Source of the DNA: Microlunatus parietis
Lineage (GTDB): Bacteria; Actinomycetota; Actinomycetes; Propionibacteriales; Propionibacteriaceae
NCBI RefSeq assembly: GCF_013407955.1
Contig: NZ_JACCBU010000001.1
Location: 930,001 to 994,000, forward strand
DNA: 64,000 bases
Direction of reading: 5' to 3'
The first letter of the stretch is position 1, and every line of letters begins with the position of its first letter. Made by a program: the position numbers and the translations under genes. The notes under the pieces were generated by a model. The model was not told the origin of the DNA and searched no databases. It was given only the letters and a program-made list of their open reading frames with translations. Positions 35,079 to 46,732 of the stretch are shown one piece after another.

Positions 35079-35287
35079 CCGACCAACCCGTGGAACAACG
35101 GCGAGTGCGGGTCTGGTTCGGCCAGCACCTGCTGCACGACTATCTCGCCGAGGCCACGGCCGCCGAGCGCTACGCCGAGTCGATCGGCCGCCGGTTCGCC
35201 GGCCTCGAGGTCACCGTCGACCTCGAGGTCAGCGCGGACCTGCGTCCGCTCCCCTGCGAGCAACTCTGGTCCGTCCTCACCCCTTGA
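35075..35287 (+). CDS. Small protein of unknown function in the XRE/ImmA module
   Basis: 70 residues, starting inside the stop of the preceding gene (ATGA), so translation is probably coupled. It reads VRVWFGQHLLHDYLAEATAA, then ERYAESIGRRFAGLEVTVDL, and is acidic at the end. I recognise no family. Pairing with the HTH gene and overlap of its 3' end with the convergent CPBP protease gene (11 bases) suggest a compact element. Confidence 0.6.
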   Translation: MTDQPVEQRRVRVWFGQHLLHDYLAEATAAERYAESIGRRFAGLEVTVDLEVSADLRPLPCEQLWSVLTP

Positions 35288-36254
35288 CGGAGGTGACCGG
35301 GGAGGACTCCGCCGCGATGTCGCGGCCGGACCTGCCCCGGTCCCGCCCGACGATGATCAACACGACGGCGGTCAGCACCAGGGTGCCCAGGTGGACCAAG
35401 ATCAACGGGCTGCCGGCGCCGGCGCTGCGGTCGATGCCCGCCTCGATCGAGCGGTCCAGCACGGAGCCAATGATCCCGGTGATCACGTTGTTGACGACGT
35501 GCAGCACGACCGAGGCCTCGATCCCGCCGGTCCGCCAGGCGACGATCCCCATCAGCAGACCGAACAGGAAGTAGTACGCGATCAGCCACGGGTCACCGGC
35601 CAGGTGCGCCGAACCGAACGCCACCGAGGAGACCACCAGGGCGACCACGGTGCCGACTCCGGCCCGGGCGAACAGCCCGCCCACGCTGCGGCCGAACAAG
35701 CCGCGGAACGTGATCTCCTCGGCGGCGGCCTGCAGCGGCATCAGGGTCAGCGCGACGATCAACCAGGGCAGCGGATCCGACGGCGGCCCGGCCGCGGTCA
35801 ACAGCACCCGCGGCTCGACCGCCAGGATCGCGGCGCTGATCCCGCCGATCATGATCATGGCGATCAGCAGGGCCCGGCCGGCCCAGCGCCAGCGGAACCG
35901 GCCCGCGACGGAGAACAGGGTGCCGAGCGGCTGGCGCGGGAACAGCAACCGGTGCAGCAGCAGGCTGACCGGCAGCAGCGCTGCCAGGGAGAGCAGGGCG
36001 GAGGCGAAGATCACCGGGGTCATCGGAGCCGGCGAGCTCATCAGCTCGCCCATCCCGACGCCGCGCAGCGAAGCCTCGATGGCGAACGCCGCCAGGGACA
36101 GCGGGATGTTGATCACCAGGTACGTCAGCACGACGGCCACGATGATCACGAGCGCCTTCCACCAGCGGGCGCCGTCGCGGAGTGAGCGCAGATAGTTGAC
36201 GGGCGCGTCTGCACCCGGGTTCGGAGCTGCGGAAACGTCCGTGGCAAGAGTCAT
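35277..36254 (-). CDS. CPBP-family intramembrane metalloprotease
   Basis: 325 residues with about eight membrane helices. The CPBP motifs are present: EEITFRGLF (the EExxxR motif) in the centre, SSVAFGSAHL with the first His, and VVLHVVNNVITG with the second His and Asn. Eukaryotic relatives process CAAX proteins; bacterial ones are often linked to bacteriocin immunity or peptide processing. The N-terminal cytoplasmic arm is polar (VSAAPNPGADAPVN). No substrate gene is evident nearby. Confidence 0.9.
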   Translation of the reverse strand: MTLATDVSAAPNPGADAPVNYLRSLRDGARWWKALVIIVAVVLTYLVINIPLSLAAFAIEASLRGVGMGELMSSPAPMTPVIFASALLSLAALLPVSLLLHRLLFPRQPLGTLFSVAGRFRWRWAGRALLIAMIMIGGISAAILAVEPRVLLTAAGPPSDPLPWLIVALTLMPLQAAAEEITFRGLFGRSVGGLFARAGVGTVVALVVSSVAFGSAHLAGDPWLIAYYFLFGLLMGIVAWRTGGIEASVVLHVVNNVITGIIGSVLDRSIEAGIDRSAGAGSPLILVHLGTLVLTAVVLIIVGRDRGRSGRDIAAESSPVTSVKG

Positions 36255-36298
36255 GCAGCGAGTCTCGGCCGTCGAAGCCGCGGAGCGCGGTCCTCCCG

Positions 36299-36316
36299 GT
36301 CACCGGTCCCGGTGAC
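36299..36316. terminator. Hairpin between lipoprotein and CPBP genes
   Basis: GTCACCGG-TC-CCGGTGAC is a perfect 8-base inverted repeat with a two-base centre, in the 140-bp gap between two minus-strand genes. It lacks a T-run, so a terminator role is only possible. Confidence 0.3.
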
Positions 36317-36394
36317 GGCTTCACTCCACGGCGCTGACCGATTCACGGCCGTCCGACGCTCCGCGGTCGGCGGCTGGCCGAGTCGGCCGAACGG

Positions 36395-37039
36395 TCAGCC
36401 CTTGACCTGAACCGTGGTCAGCAGCGCCGGCAGATCGTCCGGCGGTGTGGTGAAGAACAGCGCCATCGCGGTGCCGGACCAGACCGCCTGCAGGCCGATC
36501 TTCCGGCCGCCGCGCTCCACCTCGGCGGACCAGCCCGGATGCCCGGCCAGTTCGGCGTCGGTCAGCTTCGGCTTGCTGCCCGCCAGCTCGCCGATCACGT
36601 ACTCGGCGAGCTGCTTCGCCTCGGCGGCGCTCGGTTCCTGCTTCAGGGTCGCCGTCATGGCGCCGGTGATCCTGGCGTCGCCGAGCCTCCCGCAGGTGTA
36701 CGCGACCGTCGACTCGATGCCCAGCTCGTCCATGTCGTTGCCGGTGATCTCCTGCGACTGCGGTGCCGCGCACGGCATGGTCCAGCTGAACACGCCGTCT
36801 TCGCTGGTCTGCTCGGTGCCGGCCGGGGCGCTCGACTCCGGCGACTCCGAGGGAGCGGCTGAGGTGGCCGGCCCGCTCGGCGCCTCGGACGACGGTCCGG
36901 ACGGGCTGGGGGCAGCGGACGACGCCGGTGCCGACGGCACGCTCGAGTCTTCGGTCTCGGTCGGCGTGCCACCCGTGCAGGCGGCCGTGAACAGGGCCGC
37001 GGCCAGCGCAACCAGGATCGACCAACGTCGCAACGTCAT
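36395..37039 (-). CDS. Secreted lipoprotein, unknown function
   Basis: 214 residues from ATG 37039 (MTLRRWSILVALAAALFTAAC), with the lipid-carrying Cys at 21. A Ser/Pro/Ala/Glu-rich linker of about 70 residues follows, then a small globular domain of about 120 residues with two Cys (MPCAAP, AYTCGRLGDARI) that may form a disulfide. I know no family name. It lies between the nudix gene and CPBP on the same strand. Confidence 0.75.
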   Translation of the reverse strand: MTLRRWSILVALAAALFTAACTGGTPTETEDSSVPSAPASSAAPSPSGPSSEAPSGPATSAAPSESPESSAPAGTEQTSEDGVFSWTMPCAAPQSQEITGNDMDELGIESTVAYTCGRLGDARITGAMTATLKQEPSAAEAKQLAEYVIGELAGSKPKLTDAELAGHPGWSAEVERGGRKIGLQAVWSGTAMALFFTTPPDDLPALLTTVQVKG

Positions 37040-37071
37040 GGTCTGAACGTTAGTCGGTCCCGTGCGGTCGT

Positions 37072-39812
<2,741 letters not shown>

Positions 39813-40330
39813 TCACAGGCGCCAAAGGTCGTCGGCGAGGTCGGCCAGGGTCGGGTAGTCCGCAAGGGTTAGGTCGGGTCGGATAGACGTGAGCAGGTCG
39901 AAGGCGTCGAAGTCCAGGCTGAGGGTCGCGCTCATGGCCCGGCGCACGAAGTCGTCGGCGAGCCAGCCATAACTGTCCAGGAACGCTCGTGACCAGATCA
40001 CGGAGCCAGTCCCGGCCGAGTCGGCCCTGCGGCTCGAGCGGCGTCAGCGTGTGTACGTTCTTGATCACCTGGCCGAGATGACGGGCCAGGGCGAGCTGCT
40101 GCGGTTCCGGCAGCGATCGCTCCAAGACCGGCCGTCCCGGTGATCGGCTCAGCACCAGGTAGTCATGATCATCGAGGTGACCGCGCGCCAGCAGGTCCGG
40201 CACCGGAGCCGATCACTCGTTTCGAGCATCCGGTAGGCCGCAAGCTCGGTGCGTGATCGAGCCGGTCGGCGGGCGGGAACAGCTTCACGACGAGGTCCGC
40301 AGTCCGTACCACCGTGACAAATTACGGCCT
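39813..40330 (-). pseudogene. Decayed APH-like kinase gene
   Basis: On the minus strand from about 40330 one reads VVRTADLVVKLFPPADRLDH, then, after a frame change, TELAAYRMLETSDRL, then in a third frame PVPDLLARGHLDDHDYLVLS and LALARHLGQVIKNVHTL. The C-terminal end, FLDSYGWLADDFVRRAMSAT, runs to the stop at 39813. This is the order of an aminoglycoside-phosphotransferase-like kinase, but the stretch with the catalytic HxD loop and the DxD metal site is missing, and at least two small indels break the frame. It cannot encode an active kinase. Confidence 0.7.
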
Positions 40331-40399
40331 GCACCTATTGCCACATTCAGCAGGCTGCAATAACTTCGAAGCCTCAGCGTCGGGGCGAGGAGGATCGAG

Positions 40400-42409
40400 A
40401 TGAACGACATCACCGATCGGCGGTCGATTCTCCGGGCGGGCGGGGCCGGACTCGTCGCCCTGGCGGCCGGTTCGCTCCCGCTCAGCGCCTCCGCCGAACC
40501 GACCGCGGGGGGAACGCTGACCGACCTCGGCGAGCCGGTGCACAAGACGCAAACGCAGAGTTCGGCGATCGCCAACGGGCCGGACGGCCGGCCGCTGGCG
40601 TACCTCTGTGCCGAGGGGAATCCGACCACCCCGGGCGAGTTCGCCGTCGTCGACCTGCGGGCCCGGAAGACGATCTTGGACGTGCGGATCGCGGCCGGCG
40701 CGTCGATCGGTCGCAACCTGAGCATCTCCCCGACCACCGGCGACGTCTGGTTCGGCACCTCGGACGGCGCCGAGCTCTACCGCTATACGCCCGGAGCGAC
40801 CGCGGTCGAGCACCTCGGCAGCGTCAGCGAGGACCAGCGGATCTGGGCGCTCCGAGCCGGTGACGACGGCACGATCTGGATCGGCACCTACCCGGGCGGT
40901 CTACTGCTGTCGTACGACCCGGAGACCGGTGAAACCACCGACCACGGCCAGGCGCTCGCCGGCGAGCAGTACATCGGATCCGTGCAGCAGGTCGGCGGCC
41001 TGATCTACTGCGGAACCCAGCCGAACGGCCGGCTCGCCAGTTACGACCCCGCGACCGGCACGTTCACCGAGGTCGCCCTGCCGGACGGCCCGGTGGCCAG
41101 CGACATCACCGAACTCAACCTGCGCGGCAGCCTGCTCTTCGTCACCACCGGCGCCCGCACGTACGTCCTCGACACCGAGTCCGGCCAGTGGATCGACACG
41201 ATCCCCGAGGTCAGCGGCTACGGAGTCTCCCCGGTCGACCCGCGCGACGACGCCTCCGTCTACGTCCGTTCCGGCAACGTGATCAAGCGCTACCACACCC
41301 AGACCCGGGCGCTGGAGCCGATCGGCTGGTCGCCGAACGCGACTCCGGAGACCTGGGCCTGGGTCGATCTTGCCGATCCGGCCTCGCCCGGGTTGTCGAT
41401 CGCGTTCACGTACTGGAACAACGGCCGGATCTATGCCTTCAACCCCGACACCTCGGGCGGCTACTACCTGGAGCCGGACCTGCTGGGCGCCGGCACCCAG
41501 CTGGTCGCGATCGCCGCCGGGCCGGACGGCGCGATCTACTGCGGCGCCTATCTCAGCCCGCCCGGGATGGGCCGCTGGGACCCGGACCGGGAGGCGTTCG
41601 AACTGCTGACCGGCACCAGTCAGGTCGAAGGCTTCGGCACGTTCGGGAATGATCTTGTCTTCGGGCGCTATCCGCAGGGCCGGCTCTACCGGTACGAGCT
41701 CGACCGGCCCTGGGCGATGGGCACCAACCCCGGACCGGCGGTCGATCTCGACGGTCGGGGCCAGAACCGGCCGCAGTGCTTCGTCCAGCTGAGCGAGACC
41801 CGGATGGCGGTGACCAGCGTCCCGATCACCGGCCGGCACGGCGGCGCGATCACGCTGTGGGATCCGCTCAGCAACGAGGTCGAGGTGTACGACCACGTGA
41901 TCAGGGACCAGACGCCGGTGTCGCTGGTGCTGCACGACGGGCTGCTGATCGGCGGCACCTCGATCAACGGCGGCTACGGCATCGATCCGGTCACGCCGGA
42001 GGCGAAGCTGTTCGGCTGGGACCCGGAGACCCACAAGATCATCTTCGAGACGGTCCCGGTCAGGGGCGCGACCACCGTGGCCGGGTTGATCATGGACGAG
42101 CATGATCGACTGTGGGGTCTCGCCGACAATGTGATCTTCGAGTTCGACCCGGTCCGCCGGGTGGTCCGGCACCGGGCCCGATTGTTCGACGAGCCCGGCG
42201 GCAGCCGCTACGGGAATGATCATGTCCTGCTGCTGCGGGACGACCGGCTGTACGGCGTGACGGCTGGCCGGCTGTTCGAGTTCAACCGCCGGACCCGCCG
42301 CGTCGAGGTGCTCGACGACACCGTGGGGGCCCGTCACCTGGCAGCGGACCGGGCCGGCGACCTGTACGTGATCGGCCAGGCCACCCGGCTGTACCGCTAT
42401 CGGCGCTGA
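40400..42409 (+). CDS. Exported beta-propeller protein, unknown function
   Basis: 669 residues. The N-terminus has a twin-arginine-like signal (TDRRSILRAGGAGLVALAAG). The mature part is built of propeller-like repeats, each with a Gly-Tyr/Phe or Trp-Ile-Gly strand pattern: GDVWFGTSDGAELYRYTPG, GTIWIGTYPGGLLLSYDPET, GLIYCGTQPNGRLASYDPAT, GAIYCGAYLSPPGMGRWDPD and more near the C-terminus (LWGLADNVIFEFDP). Two seven-bladed propellers would fit the length. Such proteins bind sugars or serve as lyases; no catalytic site is recognised. It lies on the opposite strand from the surrounding housekeeping genes. Confidence 0.8.
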   Translation: MNDITDRRSILRAGGAGLVALAAGSLPLSASAEPTAGGTLTDLGEPVHKTQTQSSAIANGPDGRPLAYLCAEGNPTTPGEFAVVDLRARKTILDVRIAAGASIGRNLSISPTTGDVWFGTSDGAELYRYTPGATAVEHLGSVSEDQRIWALRAGDDGTIWIGTYPGGLLLSYDPETGETTDHGQALAGEQYIGSVQQVGGLIYCGTQPNGRLASYDPATGTFTEVALPDGPVASDITELNLRGSLLFVTTGARTYVLDTESGQWIDTIPEVSGYGVSPVDPRDDASVYVRSGNVIKRYHTQTRALEPIGWSPNATPETWAWVDLADPASPGLSIAFTYWNNGRIYAFNPDTSGGYYLEPDLLGAGTQLVAIAAGPDGAIYCGAYLSPPGMGRWDPDREAFELLTGTSQVEGFGTFGNDLVFGRYPQGRLYRYELDRPWAMGTNPGPAVDLDGRGQNRPQCFVQLSETRMAVTSVPITGRHGGAITLWDPLSNEVEVYDHVIRDQTPVSLVLHDGLLIGGTSINGGYGIDPVTPEAKLFGWDPETHKIIFETVPVRGATTVAGLIMDEHDRLWGLADNVIFEFDPVRRVVRHRARLFDEPGGSRYGNDHVLLLRDDRLYGVTAGRLFEFNRRTRRVEVLDDTVGARHLAADRAGDLYVIGQATRLYRYRR

Positions 42410-42437
42410 GCCGGACCTCTCGTCGGGGCGACGTGCC

Positions 42438-44171
42438 TCAGCCGGCCTTCGCGGGTTTCTTGCGCCGAGCCCTGACCGGCTTCGCGGTCCGGGCCCGGTC
42501 CGCGGTCTCGATCAGTTCGCGAGCGTGGGCCAGGGCGGAGTCGGTGGTGTCCAGGCCGGCCATCATCCGGGCCAGCTCGGCGGCGCGTTGATCATCGGCG
42601 ACCCGCTGCACGCCGCTGGTGGTGACCTGTCCGTCGTCGGCCTTGACCACCACGTAGTGCCGGTCGCCGAAGGCCGCCACCTGAGCGAGGTGGGTGACCA
42701 CGACGACCTGGGCCCGCCGGGCCAGGGCGGACAGCCGGCGGCCGATCTCGACCGCGACCTTGCCGCCGACGCCGGCGTCCACCTCGTCGAACACGAAGGT
42801 GCCCCGGTTGCCCGACTCGGCGGCCAGGATCACCTCGATCGCCAACCGGACCCGCGACAACTCGCCGCCGGACGCGACCTTGCCGAGCCCGCGCGGCTCG
42901 GAGCCGGGGTTGGCGCTGAACAGCAGCTCGACCGCGTCGGCGCCGTGCGGCCCGAGCTCGGTCTCGGTGACCGCGAAGCTGAGCCGGGCGTGCGGCATGG
43001 CGAGCGCGGCCAGCTCGGCCTCGACCAGCGTCGCGAAGCTGGCCGCGGCCTCCCGCCGAGCCGCGCCGATGCGGCCGGCCAACTCGGCCAGTTCGCCGTC
43101 CAGCCCGGCGATCCGGGCGGTCAGTTCGTCGATCCGCTCGTCGCCGGACTCCAGCCCACCGAGCCGGCTCGCGGCCTCCGCGGCCCAGGCCAGCACCTCG
43201 TCGCAGTCGCTGCCGTACTTGCGGGTCAGGGTGGCCAGCTCGGAACGCCGCTCGGCGATCTGCTCGAGCCGGCCGGGTTCGGCGTCCAGCCCGTCCAGGT
43301 AGTCGGCCGCGGACGACGTCAGCTCGGTCAGCGCGTACGACAGGTCCTGCACCCGGCTGCGCAGCTTCTCGGCATCGGGATCGGTGGCCGCGAGGGTCTC
43401 GATCTCCTTGCGGGCGGCCGCGATCGCGCTCATCGCGCCGCCGGCCTCGTCCTCGCCGCCGGCCAGCGCGACCATCGCGGCGGCCGCCGACTGCCGCAGG
43501 TCGTCGCTGCGCTGCAGCCGGGTCGCCTCGGCCGCCAGTTCGACGTCCTCACCGGGCTGCGGATCGATCTTCTCGATCTCGGCCAGGCCGAACCGCAGCA
43601 GGTCGATCTCGCGGGCCCGGCTCTGCGCCTGCTCGGTCAGTTCGGCCAGCTCGGCCCGGGCCTGCTGCCGCTCCGCGTACCGCTGCCGATAGCCGTCCAG
43701 CGACTCCGAGACCGAGTCGCCGGCGTAGGCGTCGAGCAGTTCGCGCTGCCGGTCCGGGCTGGTCAGCCGGAGCTGTTCGGACTGGCCGTGGATGGTGATC
43801 AACTCCTCGACCACCGCGCTGCCGGAGCCGACCGGGACCTGGGCGCCGCCGACCCAGCTGCGGGACCGGCCGGCCGAGGTGACCTGGCGGGCGACCAGCA
43901 ATTCGTCACCGTCGAGTTCGCCGCCGAGTTCGTCGACCCGAGCGCGCGTCGTCCGGTCCGGCGCGGTGAAGGCACCTTCCACCCGAGCCTGCCCGGCCCC
44001 GGTCCGGACCGCCTTCGGATCCGACCGCGCCCCGAGCAGCAGCCCCATCCCGGTGACGATCATGGTCTTGCCCGCACCGGTCTCGCCGGTGACCACGGTC
44101 AGGCCGGGGTCCAGTTCGATCGTCGCCGAGTTGATCACCCCGAGATTGGTGATCCGCAGCTCGCTGATCAT
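42438..44171 (-). CDS. recN: DNA repair protein RecN
   Basis: 577 residues from ATG 44171. It is an SMC-like ATPase: Walker A GETGAGKTMIV, a long coiled-coil middle with Ala/Glu/Arg heptads, the signature ASGGELSRVRLA, and Walker B FVFDEVDAGVGG. RecN joins double-strand break ends during repair. The C-terminus is Lys/Arg-rich (KPVRARRKKPAKAG), as if it bound DNA. It follows nadK with an 11-base gap. The usual length is 555-590 residues. Confidence 0.96.
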   Translation of the reverse strand: MISELRITNLGVINSATIELDPGLTVVTGETGAGKTMIVTGMGLLLGARSDPKAVRTGAGQARVEGAFTAPDRTTRARVDELGGELDGDELLVARQVTSAGRSRSWVGGAQVPVGSGSAVVEELITIHGQSEQLRLTSPDRQRELLDAYAGDSVSESLDGYRQRYAERQQARAELAELTEQAQSRAREIDLLRFGLAEIEKIDPQPGEDVELAAEATRLQRSDDLRQSAAAAMVALAGGEDEAGGAMSAIAAARKEIETLAATDPDAEKLRSRVQDLSYALTELTSSAADYLDGLDAEPGRLEQIAERRSELATLTRKYGSDCDEVLAWAAEAASRLGGLESGDERIDELTARIAGLDGELAELAGRIGAARREAAASFATLVEAELAALAMPHARLSFAVTETELGPHGADAVELLFSANPGSEPRGLGKVASGGELSRVRLAIEVILAAESGNRGTFVFDEVDAGVGGKVAVEIGRRLSALARRAQVVVVTHLAQVAAFGDRHYVVVKADDGQVTTSGVQRVADDQRAAELARMMAGLDTTDSALAHARELIETADRARTAKPVRARRKKPAKAG

Positions 44172-44182
44172 GATCAGATCCT

Positions 44183-45127
44183 CTACTCGCCGGGTGGGCC
44201 GGCGTTCACCGGGCGGCGGGCGCCCCGCCAGCCCTCGACCTTGAGCCCGAACTTGTTCACCAGCCGGTCGGTGAACGGCGACTGGGAGAGCCGGGCCAGC
44301 CGCAACCGGTGCCGGCCCTGGCAGATCTCGATCCGCACCGCCGACCGGACGTCGGTCGTCCGGTGCCCGTCGCACCAGACCACGGCGTGGGTCTGTGAGC
44401 CGTCCAGCACCTGCACGACGACCCGGGAGGACGGGCCCAGCACCAGCGGCCGGGCGAACAGGGCGTGCGCGCTGAGCGGCACCAGCAGCAACGCCTCCAC
44501 CTCCGGCCAGATCACCGGCCCGCCCGCCGAGAACGCGTACGCCGTCGAACCGGTCGGCGTCGACACGACCAGCCCGTCGCAGGCCCAGCGAGACAGCGGC
44601 CGGCCGTCGATCTCGACCAGCACCTCGAGCATCCGCTCCCGGGCGGCCTTCTCGATCGACACCTCGTTGATCGCGAACGAACTCCAGGTCTCGCCGCCGT
44701 CCTGGACGGAGACGTCGATGGTGGACCGCTCCTCCACCGTGTATGACCGCTCCACGATGTGGTCGACGATCGCGTCGATCTCCGAGGACTCCGCCTCGGC
44801 CAGGAAGCCGACGTGGCCGAGATTCACGCCCAGCAACGGGATGTCGGCGTTCACCACCCACTCGCCGCCGCGCAGGATGGTGCCGTCGCCGCCGAGCACG
44901 ATCATCAGTTCGCAGTCCCCGATCGGGTCCGCCGCGTCGGCCGAGACCACCTCGACGTCGACCGACAACCGGCCCGACCGGACCGCGGCGTCGTCGTCCG
45001 GCAGCACGGAGATGATCCCGTGCCGGCTCAGGCCGGTGACCAGGCGCGAGGCAGCCGTGATCGCCTCGTCCCGCTGCGGATGGGTGAGCACCGCCACCCG
45101 ACGGCGCACCTGCTCGGCCTGGCTCAC
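44183..45127 (-). CDS. nadK: NAD kinase
   Basis: 314 residues. The family motifs are clear: MIVLGGDGTILRGGEW with GGDGT, VNLGHVGFLAEA, and DGLVVSTPTGSTAYAFSAGG. It makes NADP from NAD using ATP or polyphosphate. The start overlaps the tlyA stop by 4 bases, so tlyA-nadK-recN form one transcript as in mycobacteria (Rv1694-Rv1696). Confidence 0.96.
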   Translation of the reverse strand: MSQAEQVRRRVAVLTHPQRDEAITAASRLVTGLSRHGIISVLPDDDAAVRSGRLSVDVEVVSADAADPIGDCELMIVLGGDGTILRGGEWVVNADIPLLGVNLGHVGFLAEAESSEIDAIVDHIVERSYTVEERSTIDVSVQDGGETWSSFAINEVSIEKAARERMLEVLVEIDGRPLSRWACDGLVVSTPTGSTAYAFSAGGPVIWPEVEALLLVPLSAHALFARPLVLGPSSRVVVQVLDGSQTHAVVWCDGHRTTDVRSAVRIEICQGRHRLRLARLSQSPFTDRLVNKFGLKVEGWRGARRPVNAGPPGE

Positions 45128-45888
45128 GAGATAGAAGCATAGGTGCGAGGCACTGACAATCCTTCGCGGCGACGCAGGTGGGCGAAGAACTCCTGGTTAC
45201 CGGAGCCGCCCGGCACCCGGCTCGGAGCCACCCGGACCACCGCCCAGCCCGTCTCCGCAGCCGTACGGAGAACGCCGTCGACCGCCGCGCGGCGCAGCTC
45301 CGGGTCGGCCACCACGCCACCCTTGCCGAGGTCGGCCCGGCCCACCTCGAACTGCGGTTTGATCATGATCAGCATGTCCGCATCGTCGCGCAGCACTCGG
45401 TCGAACGGGGCGATCAGGAGGCGCAACGAGATGAACGACACATCGGCGACCAAGAGGTTGACGGGCCGCTGGTCGACGTGCCGCAACTCGAGATCACGCA
45501 GATTGGTCCGCTCCCACACCACGACCCGCGGGTCGGACCTGATCCGACGGCTGAGTTGATCATGGCCGACGTCGATCGCGTACACCTGCTCGCAGCCGGC
45601 CTCCAGCAGGACCTGAGTGAACCCGCCGGTGCTGGCTCCAGCGTCGACGGCTCGCCCGTACGGCTGCAGGTCGAGGTCCGCCAGCGCGCCGAGCAGCTTG
45701 TGCGCGCCGCGGGAGACGTAATGATCACCGGCCTCGACCGTGATCGGTGTCGCGTCATCGACGTCGACGGACGGCTTCCCGGCCGGCCGATCGGCCACCC
45801 GGACCAGCCCGGCGGTGATCAACTCGCGCGCCTGGCCGCGGGATCGGGCCAGGCCACGATCCACCAGCGCTCGATCCAGTCGGACCAC
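45124..45888 (-). CDS. tlyA: TlyA-family rRNA 2'-O-methyltransferase
   Basis: 254 residues. An N-terminal S4 domain (VRLDRALVDRGLARSRGQAR) is followed by the SAM-binding motif VDAGASTGGFTQVLLEAG and the FtsJ-like region VADVSFISLRLLI and MIKPQFEVGRADLGKGG. TlyA methylates ribose in 16S and 23S rRNA, which is needed for capreomycin action. It is followed directly by nadK. Confidence 0.94.
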   Translation of the reverse strand: MVRLDRALVDRGLARSRGQARELITAGLVRVADRPAGKPSVDVDDATPITVEAGDHYVSRGAHKLLGALADLDLQPYGRAVDAGASTGGFTQVLLEAGCEQVYAIDVGHDQLSRRIRSDPRVVVWERTNLRDLELRHVDQRPVNLLVADVSFISLRLLIAPFDRVLRDDADMLIMIKPQFEVGRADLGKGGVVADPELRRAAVDGVLRTAAETGWAVVRVAPSRVPGGSGNQEFFAHLRRREGLSVPRTYASIS

Positions 45889-45912
45889 AGCGTTGTCGAG
45901 CAGGCCCGTCGA

Positions 45913-46107
45913 TCAGGACGGGGAGTCGGCCGAACGGTCGGACGGTTGATGCAGGGCCGCATGCAGCGCTTCGTGCACCCGGGACAGCCGGTCGTGGTGC
46001 TCCGCGACCGGCAGGTCCGCCAGTCCGTCCAGGTCGGTCAGCGCGGCGTCGATCTCGTCGACACCGGTCCGCGGACGTACGTTCTGATCTTGATCGGGTT
46101 CGGTCAC
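45913..46107 (-). CDS. Small acidic protein upstream of tlyA
   Basis: 64 residues, starting inside the stop of the gene before it (ATGA). It has one helical segment (VDEIDAALTDLDGLADLPVA, then HHDRLSRVHEALHAAL) and polar ends. I recognise it only as the kind of short conserved protein found between a HAD phosphatase and tlyA in actinomycetes (like Rv1693); the function is unknown. Confidence 0.68.
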   Translation of the reverse strand: MTEPDQDQNVRPRTGVDEIDAALTDLDGLADLPVAEHHDRLSRVHEALHAALHQPSDRSADSPS

Positions 46108-46679
46108 TCGGTCGCCTTCTCTGCCTGCTTCGCCGTGCCGGCGCGCGTCGGCGCCTTCTTGGCCGGAGCCTTCTTCGCCGCCGTCCTGCGGGCTGGCGCC
46201 TTCTTCGCGACGGCCTTCTTCGCCACCGTGGCCCGGACTGCCTTGGTCGCCGCGGCAGTCTTCCGCGGAGTCGAGTCAGCCGCCGGCGGTACGGGTTCGG
46301 TCGACATCGCCTGGTCGCGCAGAGCGGCGAGTTCGGCCCGGGCGTCCGCCAGGCCGGTGGTGACCCCGGCGATCTCGGCCCGGGCTTCGGTCAGCCCGGT
46401 CCGTGCCTCGGCCAGCTCCGACCGGGCGCCGGCCAGTTCGGACCGGGCCTCCGCCAGCGCCGTCCTGGTCTCGGCCAGTTCGGACCGGATCCCGGTCAGC
46501 TCGGACCGTACCTCGTCGAGGTCGTCGGACCGGACCAGTCCCAGCCGGCCGGAGGCCTTCTCCATCTCGGCCGTGATCGTGTGCTGCAGCGATCGCGCCG
46601 CCGCCCGGGCCTTCGCCCGGGTGCTGCGACCGATGCCGCCCACCGTCTCCAAGTAGTTGTGTTTCGTGTCGACGACCAC
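46104..46679 (-). CDS. Coiled-coil protein with histone-H1-like Lys/Ala tail
   Basis: 191 residues from GTG 46679, five bases after GGGAGGAG. After 45 residues begins an 11-residue periodic coiled coil (SELTGIRSELAETRTALAEA and similar; SEL/TAL/TGL repeated eight or more times, about 55-115). The C-terminal 55 residues are Lys/Ala/Pro-rich (KKAVAKKAPARRTAAKKAPA), like bacterial histone-H1-like proteins and the tails of phasins. It may bind DNA or polyphosphate and pair with the small protein encoded next. The role is inferred. Confidence 0.72.
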   Translation of the reverse strand: MVVDTKHNYLETVGGIGRSTRAKARAAARSLQHTITAEMEKASGRLGLVRSDDLDEVRSELTGIRSELAETRTALAEARSELAGARSELAEARTGLTEARAEIAGVTTGLADARAELAALRDQAMSTEPVPPAADSTPRKTAAATKAVRATVAKKAVAKKAPARRTAAKKAPAKKAPTRAGTAKQAEKATE

Positions 46680-46732
46680 AGTTCTCCTCCCTCGGTAGAG
46701 TCCCCCGAGGTCGTTCGTCAGCCCTACCGTAC

